A stretch of DNA of 64,000 nt from Ypsolopha sequella (Eukaryota; Arthropoda; Insecta; Lepidoptera; Ypsolophidae), in contig CAKOHE010000042.1 in the NCBI GenBank assembly GCA_934047225.1, positions 390,001-454,000 of the forward strand, read 5' to 3'. How positions within the stretch are numbered: position 1 is the first letter of the stretch; every line of letters starts with the position of its first letter. This document shows, piece by piece, positions 22,045-32,268 of this stretch. The position numbers were made by a program, and so were the translations under genes. The notes beneath the pieces were generated by a model, which was not told the DNA's origin, made no database searches, and was given only the letters and a program-made list of their open reading frames with translations.

Positions 22045-23630
22045 CAGGGTGGAAAAAATTCAAGGGCCCTGGAGGGGAACTACCTTAAATCCTTTAATTA
22101 GCTCATTTTACTTAAAGGAAACATTCCTTTATTTTTTAAAAGAAACAAAACTGCATTCAAAGATCTTCTAAAATTCGATTGTCTCACCCGGGAATCAAAC
22201 CAACTAAAAATAAAAAAAATAAACCCTCACTATTTTATTATACGAATTGGTAGGATTATTGTTCATGATACAATTTGTCTATTAAACATTTAGTCTTACA
22301 CTCACCTATTGTACGAGATACCCACGAAATTGAATATTTATCACAAGTTTTTTATTAGAGTAGCTTTAAGAAGAGTAACTCAGTTTAAATATTTAGGTCA
22401 TATTGTCACTGATGATCTTAAAGATGATACTGATGTCGTAAGGGAACGTAGAGCATTAGCGGTGAGGGCAAACATGTTGGCCCGCAGGTTTGTTCGTTGT
22501 ACAGTTCAAGTAAAAATAACTCTATTTAAAGCTTACTGCACATTAATTTATACGAACAGCTTGTGGACCAACTATACCCAAAAGTCCATGAACGCTCTAC
22601 GAGTTCAGTATAATAATGCTTTTAGGATGCTGTTGGTGCTACCTCGTTCATGCAGTGCATCTGGCATGTTTACAGATGCACGCACAGATGATTTTTATGC
22701 AGTACGTCGCAAAAAGTGCGCTTCTCTGCTATCTAGGGTTCGTGGTATTAGCAACAGCATTCTAAGGGTGATAGGAGATAGATGGGATGCACCAATTGTA
22801 AAATACTGGAGTAAGTTATTGTTTTATTCTTAATTTAAGCTTTTTTTTTATTTCTATTGTACAATTTTTTTAATATTATTTGTAAAATGTATGTGTTGTG
22901 TATGTGGTCTATAATTGACTGAATTAAACGATTTATTATTATTAACAATACCTAGTACTGTTCACTTGTATGAAGTAAATGACACGTTATAATTTTCTTA
23001 TCTCTCTAACATCCTAATGTTATACCTTGTTGAAGACTTTAATAAAAAAATTGTTAAATGGTAATAATAAATCAATGCACAGCACAATTCCTTCTTGCAA
23101 TAGGCGTACTGACGAAAACTTTAAAAAGGGAACGTATTTTTTTTGCAACGTGGAGCAACAAATTTGAAGTTCGAACCATAACTTTCAACATTTTTAAAAT
23201 TGATAAAAGTATTCGTTCGAAATTCAAATTTTGTTTTGTTTTGCTTTCATTCCGTGCTGTCATTGTGTAATAATGGCGTATAATTATTACTTTACAAGTG
23301 AACAGTACTAGGTATTGTTAATAAAGAACTTGTAATAAATATTCAATTTCATGGGTATCTCGTACAACAGATGAGTGTAAGACTTTAGTTTAGTAGACAA
23401 ATTTTATCCTGAACAATAATCCTACTGATTCGTATAATAAAATAGCGAGGGTTTATTTTTTAAATTTTTAGTTGGTTCAGTTCCCGGGTGAGACAAGCAA
23501 ATTTTAGAAGATCTTTGAATGCAGTTTTGTTTCTTTTAAAAAATAAAGGAATGTTTCCTTTCAGTAAAATGAGCTAACTAAAGGATTTAAGGTAGTTCCC
23601 CTCCAGGGCCCTTTCATTTTTTCCACCCTG
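22045..23630. mobile_element. Long-TIR foldback element with TA flanks, split by a LINE
   Basis: The ends read TA|CAGGGTGGAAAAAATT and TTTTTTCCACCCTG|TA. About 340 bp at the left (22045-22352, continuing at 22944-22975) pairs with 23291-23630. The left arm is interrupted by the LINE fragment at about 22353-22943; the two flanks of the interruption match one continuous stretch in the right arm. TA flanks and CAGGGTG-type ends suggest the Tc1/mariner superfamily. The central 300 bp encodes nothing recognisable. Confidence 0.75.
22355..22833 (+). pseudogene. LINE RT C-terminal fragment (second LINE family)
   Basis: A frame of about 155 codons starting in TQFKYLGHIVT and running through ARRF, LRVQYNNAF and CSASGMF to a stop at 22831-22833. 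It is a close relative of the fragment at 39154-39987: both have FKYLGHIVT, DLKDD, RERRAL, VRANM, RVQYNNA, LPR and CSASGMF in the same order. The RT catalytic core is absent. A short A+T-rich 3' region ends in TTATTATTATT at 22943, the insertion edge inside the foldback element. Confidence 0.7.
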
Positions 23631-23639
23631 TATATATCT

Positions 23640-24732
23640 TTGCCTACCTGTCTCATATAGTCTATTTCCTTTTACAGTCTGTAATTAATTAATGTTAACT
23701 CTTAAGAGGAATCAAAAGTTAGGAAATTATATTAATTAATTAAATTATTACCTACTATCATCACAATCAATATTGAGAACTGGGGTGTGAAAAGAGGGTG
23801 TACGGGTGTTGACTGATGTGTCATTGTCTCCTTTTGTTTTTTGTTTGAAAACTTACTTATACGCAGATCTGGGAGGCAAAGGTACCGCATCACTCACTTC
23901 CACCTTTTCAGCTGCAATCACTGCACCACTGAGATTGGGGCTTGGGACCTGTGAACAATGGTAGTAGTTAAGAGCGGTTTCGCAGCCGGATCGTGAAAAA
24001 CGCGCCTTTTTCTAATTAATCGAAACAGAACACTTATATTCAAAATTCACTCAATAGTTATTCAACAAAACCTTAAGACAGGTAGCGGCACGGTTTATGA
24101 GGTCTGACCTTGAGAAGGTAATATGATTATAATTGAATGTGTGCCTAGAAGAAGGATTTACATGAAAAAAACGCATTTTTTATCTGATCCTGATCTTAAT
24201 TCATTTAGACATTTATCCGTTAAAACAGCGTTTTCAACTATTTGTATTAATAAATAGATCCTTATTCCGGGCACACATTCAATTATTGAAAAGATTATAT
24301 TGGCCGGGCTTAATGAATAATGTCCTTCATCACCTATTCGGCAGGAGATTAAAAATATATTTTTTATATGACTTCAGCGCAGCAGAGAGCCGGTACGTTA
24401 GGTATGGCGCGACATTGCTTATATGTACTTATTTTCATGATAACCCCGAACCACTTGACCTAGGCCAAACTAGTTTGTCCTAAAGTCGGGTTCGATATCG
24501 ATCTTAGTTTATTTATGCATCCCGCCTCCTGTTAAAAGTACCTACTTTATCAAACTGCCCAACAATCACATAGCAATATTCATGTTATTATGACCGGACA
24601 ATGTGATAAATAATAAGGTTTAAACAGATATTGATCACATTGCCCATTGTAAAGAATGTCCTGGATAATAACTTGGTCCACAATATACATACGAGTATAT
24701 GTATACATGTAACCAAGCCTGATGGTGATGGA
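23640..24732. other. No gene; one dispersed repeat
   Basis: Contains the relative of the 7920-8030 repeat at 23970-24078. The rest is A+T-rich with no supported feature. Confidence 0.35.
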
Positions 24733-25228
24733 CAGGGTTGCCAACCGTAGAATTTTTTCCTCGTATATAAGCAGCTAAAAATCTCGTATTTTGGCTTTCG
24801 AACCTCGTGGCTCGCAAGTACATTCATTAAGCATGCAAAGTGTGAAGAAACCAAAAATAAGGCATATTAAACTATTGAATTTATTACGTTTTACATGATT
24901 AAATTAACGTTTGCAAGTTTGCTACTTAATAAAACACCACTTTGTATTAAAAATCTTTATTATACTTACGCAAAATAATCAAAAAAATGAAAGTAAGTAG
25001 AAAGCAACTTATAGTCTTAGTTTACATTTCCAATTATGATATCATTGGAAAATAGGTTTGTAGTGATTTCATGACCTTAGGCTACAAAATGGTGCTTGCA
25101 TTGAAAAATCATATTGTAAATTTTGGTGGATCAAAATCTCGTACGAGGCTGACAGTGGCCTCGTACCTCGTACGGAAGACCACAAATCTCGCATTTATAC
25201 GAGGAACCTCATACGGTTGGCAACCCTG
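24733..25228. mobile_element. MITE with CAGGGTTGCCAACCGTA ends
   Basis: 496 bp bounded by inverted CAGGGTTGCCAACCGTA. The repeats continue imperfectly inward (both arms carry TCCTCGTATA and TCTCGTA-type words). CAGGGTTGCCAAC-like ends occur in hAT-type elements, but no 8-bp duplication was seen, so the superfamily is uncertain. The interior is A+T-rich and non-coding. Confidence 0.7.
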
Positions 25229-25249
25229 TATGAGCCATCATGAAATAAA

Positions 25250-25295
25250 TGTACTGTACTATACTATACTGTACTGTACTATATACTATATATAT
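25250..25295. repeat. TACTG/TACTA microsatellite
   Basis: Run of GTACTGTACTATACTATACT type followed by TATA-rich sequence, just outside the MITE. Confidence 0.8.
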
Positions 25296-25879
25296 TACGG
25301 GATACTATCTACATGTCATTACCAAAATTAAACAACACAATGTTCTGTTTTTGTTGTTGGCTCACATTTTGGGTATCTATTCAACTTTTTAAAAGTGGCG
25401 ACAACATTTCAAGAATTACCTTTCATCAATTGAACAAAAAGTCCTTTATTATAATATGAAAAATTATTGTAAAGTTTCAAGTATTTTATGTCCAGACCAT
25501 TCTCTGGAAATAATAAAGTTACTGTCAGTTTAACTGGCGCACTTATTTTTGAAAACCAAGGGAAAGCAAAATAATATAGTGAAAGTACTCGTATTATCCG
25601 TTATAAGGATCTGGGTTCGAAGATATTATCAACGGATCCATGGGCGTAGCCAGGGCGGGGGGGTTTGGGGGTTCAAAAGCCTCCCGAAATGTTTAAAATA
25701 TTATAACTCTACCCCTGCTTGGACGTTTTCCGGGTCAAGTGCCACTTCTGCTAGCAGCTGCTAGATGCGTTTTGCTTTTGCAAACACAATTTTTCACAAA
25801 CATAATTAATGAATATTCATTTTATTTCATGCACTTTTTGTCGTTTTATTTTCTTGAACCCCCCCGAAACTAAAACATA
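25296..25879. other. No gene seen
   Basis: Includes a G-run with ATGGGCGTAGCCAGGGCGGG near 25640 and a C-run near 25860. The pair may be a degenerate inverted repeat, but the arms do not align well. Confidence 0.25.
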
Positions 25880-25882
25880 TCA

Positions 25883-25960
25883 TCATATGTATCATTTACA
25901 TATGTACATATGTATCATTTACATATGTACATATGTATCATTTACATATGTATATATATA
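25883..25960. repeat. Tandem CATATGTA/ATCATTTA repeat
   Basis: About three units of CATATGTACATATGTATCAT + TTA, ending in TATATATATA. Confidence 0.85.
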
Positions 25961-26269
25961 AACAAATTACACAGACTGAATAAACAAAAAGTGCAAAATC
26001 CTCTACTTTTGATCATCATCCTGTCTTTTTTTTAAATATATTTTTAGGCTCTGGATTCTCGTCCGTTTGAGCCCGAAGTTACCGCTTTTTTTTCTCTCTA
26101 AGTCACTGTCCTGCCAGTTCGCTTTGAAATAAGTATTAGACTTTTAGCGCGGACAACATTAGCGCCGATTAACTTATTTGACTAACCTTATATTGAGTCC
26201 TGTCTTTGACTTTTCGACACAGAAAAAAAAGACAGAACGCTTAAATTAAGTTTAGTCCTGTCAAATAAG

Positions 26270-26932
26270 TTAAGGCGCTACGGAAAAAAAGTCGACACTT
26301 TTAGAACTTGCATATCTACTTCAGTAAATAATGTTTTGTTTTGATAAAATAGTACATTATTTTTGGAATCTTTTTCTAGGGATCTGTTAAACAGGAGAAA
26401 TTAGAGATTGGAGAAATTCGGCTCGATAGAAATATTTATTGAAATGAGGTCTTTTTCAACACTAATTCTCCTGGTTTGACAATTTAGAATGACATATGGA
26501 CTGCAATTATATTTTAATAGATGGGTTTTAACGGTATCTAGGACCAGCGGGCCTATTGTGTATCTCTAGTTGCCTTCTGGACTGGGTGTCTATCATCAAA
26601 AACATAGATATACTATCGAATTCCGATGTCCTAAGGATATTTTCGCACTTGAAGTGACGACACAGATTGTTAATAGTTCAATACCTACTAAAGGCAATTT
26701 TGAAATTTCAGTTTTTAGCTATGTTTTTGATGATAGGCACCTCGTGCAGTTGGCAACTAAAGATACAGAATAGGGGGGCTGGTTAAACGAAATTTTGATA
26801 GCAACTTTAGTACATTTTATATTAATAAAAACCGACTTTTTGCTCCTTTTCCAGGAATCCGTCCCTCTCGCACTGAGGGTTTTTTTGCATATGGAGTAAC
26901 AGGGACGCTAAAACTTTTACATATCGCCTTAA
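26270..26932 (-). mobile_element. TTAA-bounded MITE, copy 3, split by MITE A
   Basis: TTAA at 26270-26273 and 26929-26932. Left part (TTAAGGCGCTACGG, GTCGACACTTTT, ATAGAAATATTTATTGAAAT, GATGGGTTTTAAC) and right part (CCGTCCCTCTCGCACTGAGG, GGAGTAACAGGGAC, ATATCGCCTTAA) match the two full copies in order. Removing the family A insertion leaves about 430 bp, the family length. It is more diverged than copies 1 and 2. Confidence 0.8.
26549..26778 (+). mobile_element. Palindromic MITE, family A, copy 2 (inside the TTAA element)
   Basis: GGGCCTATTGTGTATCTCTA ... GATACAGAATAGGGGGGCTG, with inner arms ATCATCAAAAACATAG and CTATGTTTTTGATGAT. A 67-codon frame crosses it (26570-26773), aligned with the same frame in copies 3 and 4. 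Confidence 0.8.
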
Positions 26933-26952
26933 GTCATGTTACACCGAATTAA

Positions 26953-27277
26953 CACAAACAGAGTAATAATTATATTATGTATATAAGGTCTTTCAATTTA
27001 AATGGAATGAAATTTAGGAGGTGATTCAGTATCGTTAATACATCACATTCCACTGCAAAGTACTTTTTTTTTGCGCGAACTTTTTTTTCGCTTCTCAGTA
27101 CAAAGTGGTCCGATCAGCTGACTCAGTTTGTATGGACAAGTTTTCTTTGAAAAATATGTTTTTTTTTAATTGAATGAAATTTAATTATTAAAACAATATT
27201 TTTGAAGAAGACTAAACAATCAATACCATAACATGCAATATCTATCATTATTATTAACAATTATTATGTAATTAATC
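26953..27277. other. No gene seen
   Basis: A+T-rich with long T runs; no feature supported. Confidence 0.3.
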
Positions 27278-27365
27278 CACACCCACGGTTCACTGACGAT
27301 TGTTACGTCACAGTGTGATGGGTGCATGCGAGCCCTATCGTATCGTCGTAATTTGGCCACAAATA
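27278..27365 (+). repeat. Dispersed repeat shared with 16098-16175
   Basis: CACCCACGGTTCAC, GATGGGTGCATGCGAGCCCT and TTGGCCACAAAT parallel the 16-kb copy. Confidence 0.4.
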
Positions 27366-27658
27366 TGTACCCACAACTTAACGTGTCTTCCGAAGCACGC
27401 AGACCCCCCACCCCCTCGGGGAGTGTCGATATGTTTAGAAGAAGCAAAGTAATGTCGTTGCCCAAACATGAGGACACCAGTAACCCGAGTACCCCCAACA
27501 GATGCCAGGGTCGGGGCGCTCCGCGTGGGGCGAGAACGGCACCACCACGTCCGCCGCCCCCGGCGCCGCTAGCAGTGAGGACAACTTGTGAAAGTCGCAG
27601 GACTACCGCGACTACCGCTGCGTCACCTGGCATCTCGATGTCTCGAGCCCACCGTCAG
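27366..27658 (+). CDS. Possible GC-rich host exon, frame uncertain
   Basis: A GC-rich block in A+T-rich surroundings with a good splice donor at its end (GTCAG|GTACGT at 27658). One frame gives FRRSKVMSLPKHEDTSNPST followed by low-complexity Ala/Pro/Arg. A second frame, opening at ATGCCAGGG after a possible acceptor (CCCCCAACAG), gives GSGRSAWGENGTTTSAAPGA then SSEDNL and a stop. The composition looks coding, but the switch between frames suggests an indel or two overlapping possibilities. I do not recognise the protein, and a GC-rich repeat is an alternative. Confidence 0.25.
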
Positions 27659-27794
27659 GTACGTGCCATTCGAGAAATGTACAATGATGCTTTATCGTTG
27701 TACCCGTATTCACAGATTGAGCTAAATACAGCTCAGCTGTGTGCAAACACTAAACGAACTATGCCCCCTCTGAAATTAATGTTTCTTAAATATT

Positions 27795-27930
27795 TTTTTT
27801 CATATTCAAATTCAAATGGTTTATTTTGCAAAGTAGGTATGTATAATACACTTTTTACACGTCAAATTTAATCTAATAAAAAATATATGTAATAAAATAA
27901 TAAATGTAGCTACATGAACTAAATTAAAGG
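27795..27930 (+). repeat. Dispersed A+T-rich repeat, copy 2
   Basis: GGTTTATTTTGCAAAGTAGG and ATAATAAATGTAGCTACATG match 21895-22030. Confidence 0.5.
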
Positions 27931-28178
27931 TTTCTTTAATTTATGTAGGGGCGGTCTTTTTCATAGTTAGGGTTTTATTTGTAAGTTAATTTTGTTTTTA
28001 TAGTAGGTTTATTTTAAGGTTTAGAATTGAAATGTTATGTATGTTAGATATAATAAATTTATGTAGCAATATAATATATATATATATACCATTAAAATGA
28101 TAGGTAAAATATATATTATACAAGGTGAAATCCAATCAACCGCCCGAACCAATACCGGAGACCCGGCCAGGGACCAGA

Positions 28179-28386
28179 GGGCCTGTTATTAGATGTCTAT
28201 CATCAAAAACATAGATATAATATCGAATTCCGATTGGGTAAGGATATGTTCGCACTTGAAGTGACGACACAGTTCTTAAATAGTTCAATACAGACTAATG
28301 GCAATTTTGAAAGTTCCGTTTTTAGCTATGTTTTTGATGATAGGCACCTAGACCAGTTGGCAACTAAAGATACAGAATAGAGGGGC
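28179..28386 (+). mobile_element. Palindromic MITE, family A, copy 3
   Basis: Starts GGGCCTGTTATTAGATGTCT with a shortened left arm and ends GATACAGAATAGAGGGG. The interior closely matches copies 2 and 4, and the same reading frame is open from the arm to the TAG at the right end. Confidence 0.8.
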
Positions 28387-28766
28387 AGGAACAAGGTTCA
28401 ATGATCACCAACCGATCTACACCGACACCGATCGCCGATCGATCACCAACATATCTTATGGAACACTCCTATAATATTCAGTTTTAAAAGCGATGAATTC
28501 AACTATATATCAAACTGCGGATTTGTTTGTTACAACAGTAATGTACAAAAATGCAAAAACAAGGTAATCTGGCTGTGAAAGTCTGTTTCGATTTGCGGTC
28601 AATATCTCTTTCAACTACAGAGTTGACTTGGGCTATCCTAGTTTTACCTACATAATATTAATTTTACATTTACGATATGTAGCAGTGGAGTAAAATTGTC
28701 GTACGAAATGATGATCAAACGTCCGATGGTAGAGTTTAAATTTAATTGTATTGTCGTTGCCAACAG

Positions 28767-28953
28767 ACTGCTGTCGTGGGGCGGCAAGTCGATCGAGCCG
28801 TACGGCGTGGACTACATCCTGCAGAAGCTTGGGTTCAGCCACGCGCGCACCACCATCCCCAAGTGGCTGCAGCGCGGCACCCTCGATCCTCTCGACAAGT
28901 TGCTCTCTCTCGTGCTGCTCAGGCTGGTCGCCATCGTGCCGCACACCAAGTGA
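28767..28953 (+). CDS. C-terminal exon of an unrecognised host gene
   Basis: GC-rich coding sequence preceded by a strong acceptor (TTGTCGTTGCCAACAG at 28751-28766) and ending in TGA at 28951-28953. It encodes about 61 residues: LLSWGGKSIEPYGVDYILQK, a short helical KLGFSHARTTIPKWLQRG, then a hydrophobic leucine-rich end (LDKLLSLVLLRLVAIVPHTK). Third-position G/C is very high, unlike the flanks, which supports real coding use. I do not recognise the protein, and upstream exons were not identified within 1 kb. The sequence around the stop codon is duplicated just downstream. Confidence 0.45.
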
Positions 28954-29110
28954 AACTACACCCTAAACCGTATGGACTTAGGTTGCCATTTGAAAGAATA
29001 GAAATGTAGTTTCACTAAGAAACGGATCGTGTCGCACACCAAGTGAAACTACACTTTAACATCTAAGGATTTAGGTTGCTTTTTGAACGAATAGAAATGT
29101 AAATTAACTA
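28932..29110 (+). repeat. Tandem duplication across the stop codon of the exon
   Basis: CGTG(C/T)CGCACACCAAGTGAAA, CTTAGGTTGC and GAATAGAAATGTA each occur twice, about 93 bp apart. The first copy holds the exon's last codons and TGA; the second is 3' UTR. Confidence 0.75.
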
Positions 29111-29531
29111 GAGATGTGGACGTGAGTTATCGCTTTGATGAGATAGTTTGACCAAAACGGATGTTATAGAAATAAAATTATTAGATTGTTTGAATGATAC
29201 AGAAGATAAATATGTTGGAATGTGTATTCCGTATACGATTTTAATAGTTTAGTCGCGAGGTTTAGAAGATGACAAGATACAAATATTTTTTTACGTTTTT
29301 CTTAGGATTAATATAAAATGTTCGTAAGTAACGGGGAAGGATTGATTAGTATATCAATTGCAATATTTAACAAAGAAAAGTAAGCTGTAAAGGTTAATAT
29401 TTATAAACAAAACCTAGCTGATATTGTTTCAAGAGCTCGGTATACGTTTATAAATACAGGCCTAAAGTATGGTGCTGAATGGATGGATAAAACACTTGTA
29501 CTGTTTCACAAATTTCACTTTTACCCAACTA

Positions 29532-29694
29532 GTTTCGCCTTATCGGCATTCTCAGGGGATTAGATTGTTTATTTACATACATCACACAAGCATTGCGTAT
29601 GGATGGATGTAGATTACTTCCATCCATACGCAATGTTTGTGTGATGTATGTAAATAAACCATCTAATCCCCTGAGAATGCCGATAAGGTGAAAC
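29532..29694. repeat. Long near-perfect hairpin (75-bp arms, 13-nt loop)
   Basis: The arm at 29532-29606 (GTTTCGCCTTATCGGCATTC...) is the reverse complement of 29620-29694 (...GAATGCCGATAAGGTGAAAC) with only a few differences. Flanking sequence also pairs weakly. It may be a palindromic MITE or an inverted duplication; an RNA from it would form a long duplex. Confidence 0.85.
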
Positions 29695-29885
29695 AGTGCT
29701 TTATGTCCGGCGCGTACGGTCCTCCATAATGCGCGTTCACTCTTAGCCATCAGTTTAGTTTAGTTTCCTCTTCCTCTTATCTCAAAAAATTGGTGATTTC
29801 CATTTGATATGACTGCTTATCACATTATTTTGCCGATTTATTAATATCAAACGGCAAAAGAAATAAATAATCATTTATATTTCAG

Positions 29886-30033
29886 GCTGTCGACGGTGTT
29901 CCGTCAGCCAGCGAGCCTGGCAGCGCCGACGCTGGCGGTGTTCACAGCACCGCTGACAAGACACGCGTGGTGCGCCGCGCTGCCGATGTGCGCGCTCGTC
30001 GTGCTGCTCATCGCGGTCACCGGGAGGCTCGAG
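29886..30033 (+). CDS. Exon of a probable ionotropic receptor (first transmembrane region)
   Basis: A 148-bp GC-rich exon with acceptor TTTATATTTCAG and donor GAG|GTGATA. It encodes STVFRQPASLAAPTLAVFTA, then PLTRHAW and a membrane segment CAALPMCALVVLLIAV ending GRLE. The order V-FRQP-x(8-10)-F-x2-P(L/F)-x(4)-W followed by a hydrophobic helix is that of variant ionotropic glutamate receptors (IRs, IR75-like) entering their first membrane helix. IRs are ligand-gated channels in chemosensory neurons; only this piece is visible. No ligand-binding or pore exon was found nearby, so the gene may be long-introned or broken. A decayed duplicate follows at once. Confidence 0.45.
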
Positions 30034-30056
30034 GTGATAGTAGAGTGTACACTATC

Positions 30057-30175
30057 AGAATGTCGATACTGTGACGTCAGCCAGCGAGACTGGTGGCGCC
30101 CCGACCAGAGAATATAAAGTATTGCCCCAACGATGGTAGTGTTCGCGGCGCCACTGACGTCACGCGTGGTGATGA
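30057..30175 (+). pseudogene. Decayed duplicate of the receptor exon
   Basis: TGTCGATACTGTGACGTCAG + CCAGCGAGACTGGTGGCGCC parallels the start of the 29886 exon, and after a short unrelated stretch GTGTTCGCGGCGCCACTGAC + GTCACGCGTGGTG parallels its middle. Insertions and frameshifts remove the reading frame. It lies 24 bp after the intact exon, a local tandem duplication. Confidence 0.55.
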
Positions 30176-31079
30176 TGATTCACTTTATATTTCTATTACC
30201 CATTTTATAAAAAAAAAAACAAGTCCATCCCTTAAGAGGTGTCATCACGCGCAAATCTCCATACAAGCACTATCACAAAATTGTTGTCTATGGAATGTTA
30301 TTATAATATTTTAGGCTGATTCCATTGACATTAACTAGATATATGTTAAAGTGAAATAATTGTGAAATTTGAGTAACAAACAAACAAAAAACTCCTAAAT
30401 ACTTAAATTTATCGGTTTTTTACCCAAAGTGCTTTTATTGTTTTAGGTCAAACATCAAAAATATTATCTAGATTAATAATAACCAAGTGTTTGAAAACGT
30501 TCACAATCTTACCATAATTATATGACTCCTGAAACAAGTTTTAAATTTTTCAGCAAGCACACGGGTTCACGAATATTAAATGTCATCAAAAAATCACAAT
30601 CACGAAATGTAATTTTTCATTCTTTTGTGCAACTATTATCATATTTTGTGTTTTGTTGTTTATAGTATATTTACTTATTTCAATTGATTCTTAGTTTGTT
30701 GTACTGGGTTGTCGTGCTGTGTCATTAACTATATGTTTTATTAGTCTGTAAAAAATTTTTTGGTCTGTGGTGGTTGGTGGTTGAGCACGAATGAGAAATA
30801 TAAATAAATGTGTAAAATAAACAAAAAAATATTATATGGGTATCGAATTGTAGGTATTAAAAAGGTAATTTTAAAAATATATAGTTTGTCTGTATAATAT
30901 TGGACCTATTTTTAGAAATCCTTGAAATCATAAAAATGTATATCAATTTTGTCTAGATTCTAGTTCCATAACGCGATTGCGAGTCATCTATCGATTCACC
31001 TTGAATAATTTAATGTAACTTTGCATCGTCATGCTACATACAGATCATTAGAGCTAAAAGAGCACTACCTCTCTCTGTC
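30176..31079. other. Non-coding, with a repeat X fragment
   Basis: The stretch 30780-30965 (GAGAAATATAAATAA, TATGGGTATC(G/A)AATTGTAGG, TATATAGTTTG) matches the interior of repeat X. Nothing else is supported. Confidence 0.4.
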
Positions 31080-31350
31080 TTAAAGTTGGTAAGTTATTGT
31101 ATGTATTTATTTAAATTAGTATTTATCTATAGAAGTATATATTTATATATCATTATTTTATTTGTATGTTAATATGTCTTTATTTGTAGTACACGCATGT
31201 ATGATTACTTATTTTTATTATATAGTCTCCTCTCTCACTAAGGTTTGCTGGAAGAAATCTCTTTTCAGAGATAAGCTCGCCTCTGTACATGTATTTTATT
31301 CTAAATAATTCTATGTAATGTATATGTGTATAATAAAGAATTATAATAAT
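31080..31350 (+). mobile_element. LINE 3' end
   Basis: Contains AAGGTTTGCTGGAAGAAATC + TCTTTTCAGAGATAAG and CGCCTCTGTACATGTATTTT, a widely dispersed insect LINE 3' signature, ending in TATAATAAAGAATTATAATAA (polyadenylation signal and A/T tail). Coding sequence is absent. Confidence 0.5.
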
Positions 31351-31666
31351 CATTAAGTATTATTATAATCATAATTTTCAACACACTAGCTCGTAACGAC
31401 GCTCTTATTGCACTGATGTAAAGATCATAATGCTGCTTATCATTATTAAACACGCGTGCTTTTTACTTTACATTTTTTTTAACCTCAGCAAAGAGTTCTT
31501 ATTCTTTATTGTACACAGAAAAAGGTAATATGAATTTTGAATGTATACATTTTAGTACATCGGCGAGCTTATCCCCGTAAGAGATTTTTATAGCAAACCG
31601 AATGAGTATGGAAGTGCTTAAAAAAATCGGAGCAGTGATACTGAAATATTATCATGGTAACACAAC

Positions 31667-31790
31667 TTGACTTATTTGACAGGACTCACCTTATTTTAAG
31701 GGTCCTGTCTTTGTCTTTGATACAGAAAGAAAAAGACAGAACACTTGAATTAAGTTAAGTCCGGTCAAATAAGTTAAAATTTGTTACACC
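31667..31790 (+). mobile_element. Palindromic MITE, family B, copy 2
   Basis: GTAACACAACTTGACTTATT + TGACAGGACT at left pairs with GTCCGGTCAAATAAGTTAAA + ATTTGTTAC at right around an A/G-rich loop. Uninterrupted relative of 26166-26952 and 62346-62479. Confidence 0.75.
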
Positions 31791-32037
31791 GAATCCACCA
31801 GAAAATTTGAGTAACAGCCATTAATACAAACAGAAAATTAAACTTGAGTTACAAATATATCTACAAGTCCTAAAATACTAAATCTATCAGCAAACCATGA
31901 ATTAAGTGTCTCACTAGCTATGAAATCTGCCTGTGGCAGAAGTAAATTATATTAGTTTAGGCATGTAGAGAACATGAATAAAAGAAGATTGAGGAAAGAA
32001 ATGTATGAATCGCAAGTGGAAGGTAAAGATTGACCAG
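31791..32037. other. No gene seen
   Basis: A+T-rich; some words recur near 30330-30410 but alignment is poor. Confidence 0.25.
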
Positions 32038-32268
32038 CCCCCCCTATTCTGTATCCTAAGTTGCCAACTGGACAGGGTGCCTATCGTCAAAAACATAGAT
32101 AAAAACTAAACTTTCAAAATTGCTTTTAGTGGGTATTGAACTATTTACGAACTGTGTCGTCACTTCAAGTGCTAACATGCCCTTAGACAATCGGAATTCG
32201 ATAGTATATCTATGTTTTTGATGATAGGCACCCAGTCTAGAAAGCAACTAGAGATACATAATAGGCCC
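32038..32268 (-). mobile_element. Palindromic MITE, family A, copy 4 (inverted)
   Basis: Ends CCCCCCTATTCTGTATCCTA and GAGATACATAATAGGCCC, with inner arms as in copies 1-3. The minus strand keeps the same 63-codon frame seen in copies 2 and 3. Confidence 0.8.

Larger units (their letters stand above)
26166..26952 (+). mobile_element. Palindromic MITE, family B, copy 1, carrying nested insertions
   Basis: Arms AACTTATTTGAC... and CCTGTCAAATAAGTTAA flank an A-rich loop at 26166-26273. The outer right arm resumes at 26933 (GTCATGTTACACCGAATTAA) after a TTAA-bounded insertion (26270-26932). Uninterrupted relatives at 31667-31790 and 62346-62479 show AAGTTAAAATTTGTTACACC or equivalent at this point, which places the insertion at TTAA. 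Confidence 0.7.

Noticed and set aside
27220..27633. 137-codon minus-strand frame
   Set aside because: Gly/Leu-rich low complexity opposite a GC-rich plus-strand candidate exon.
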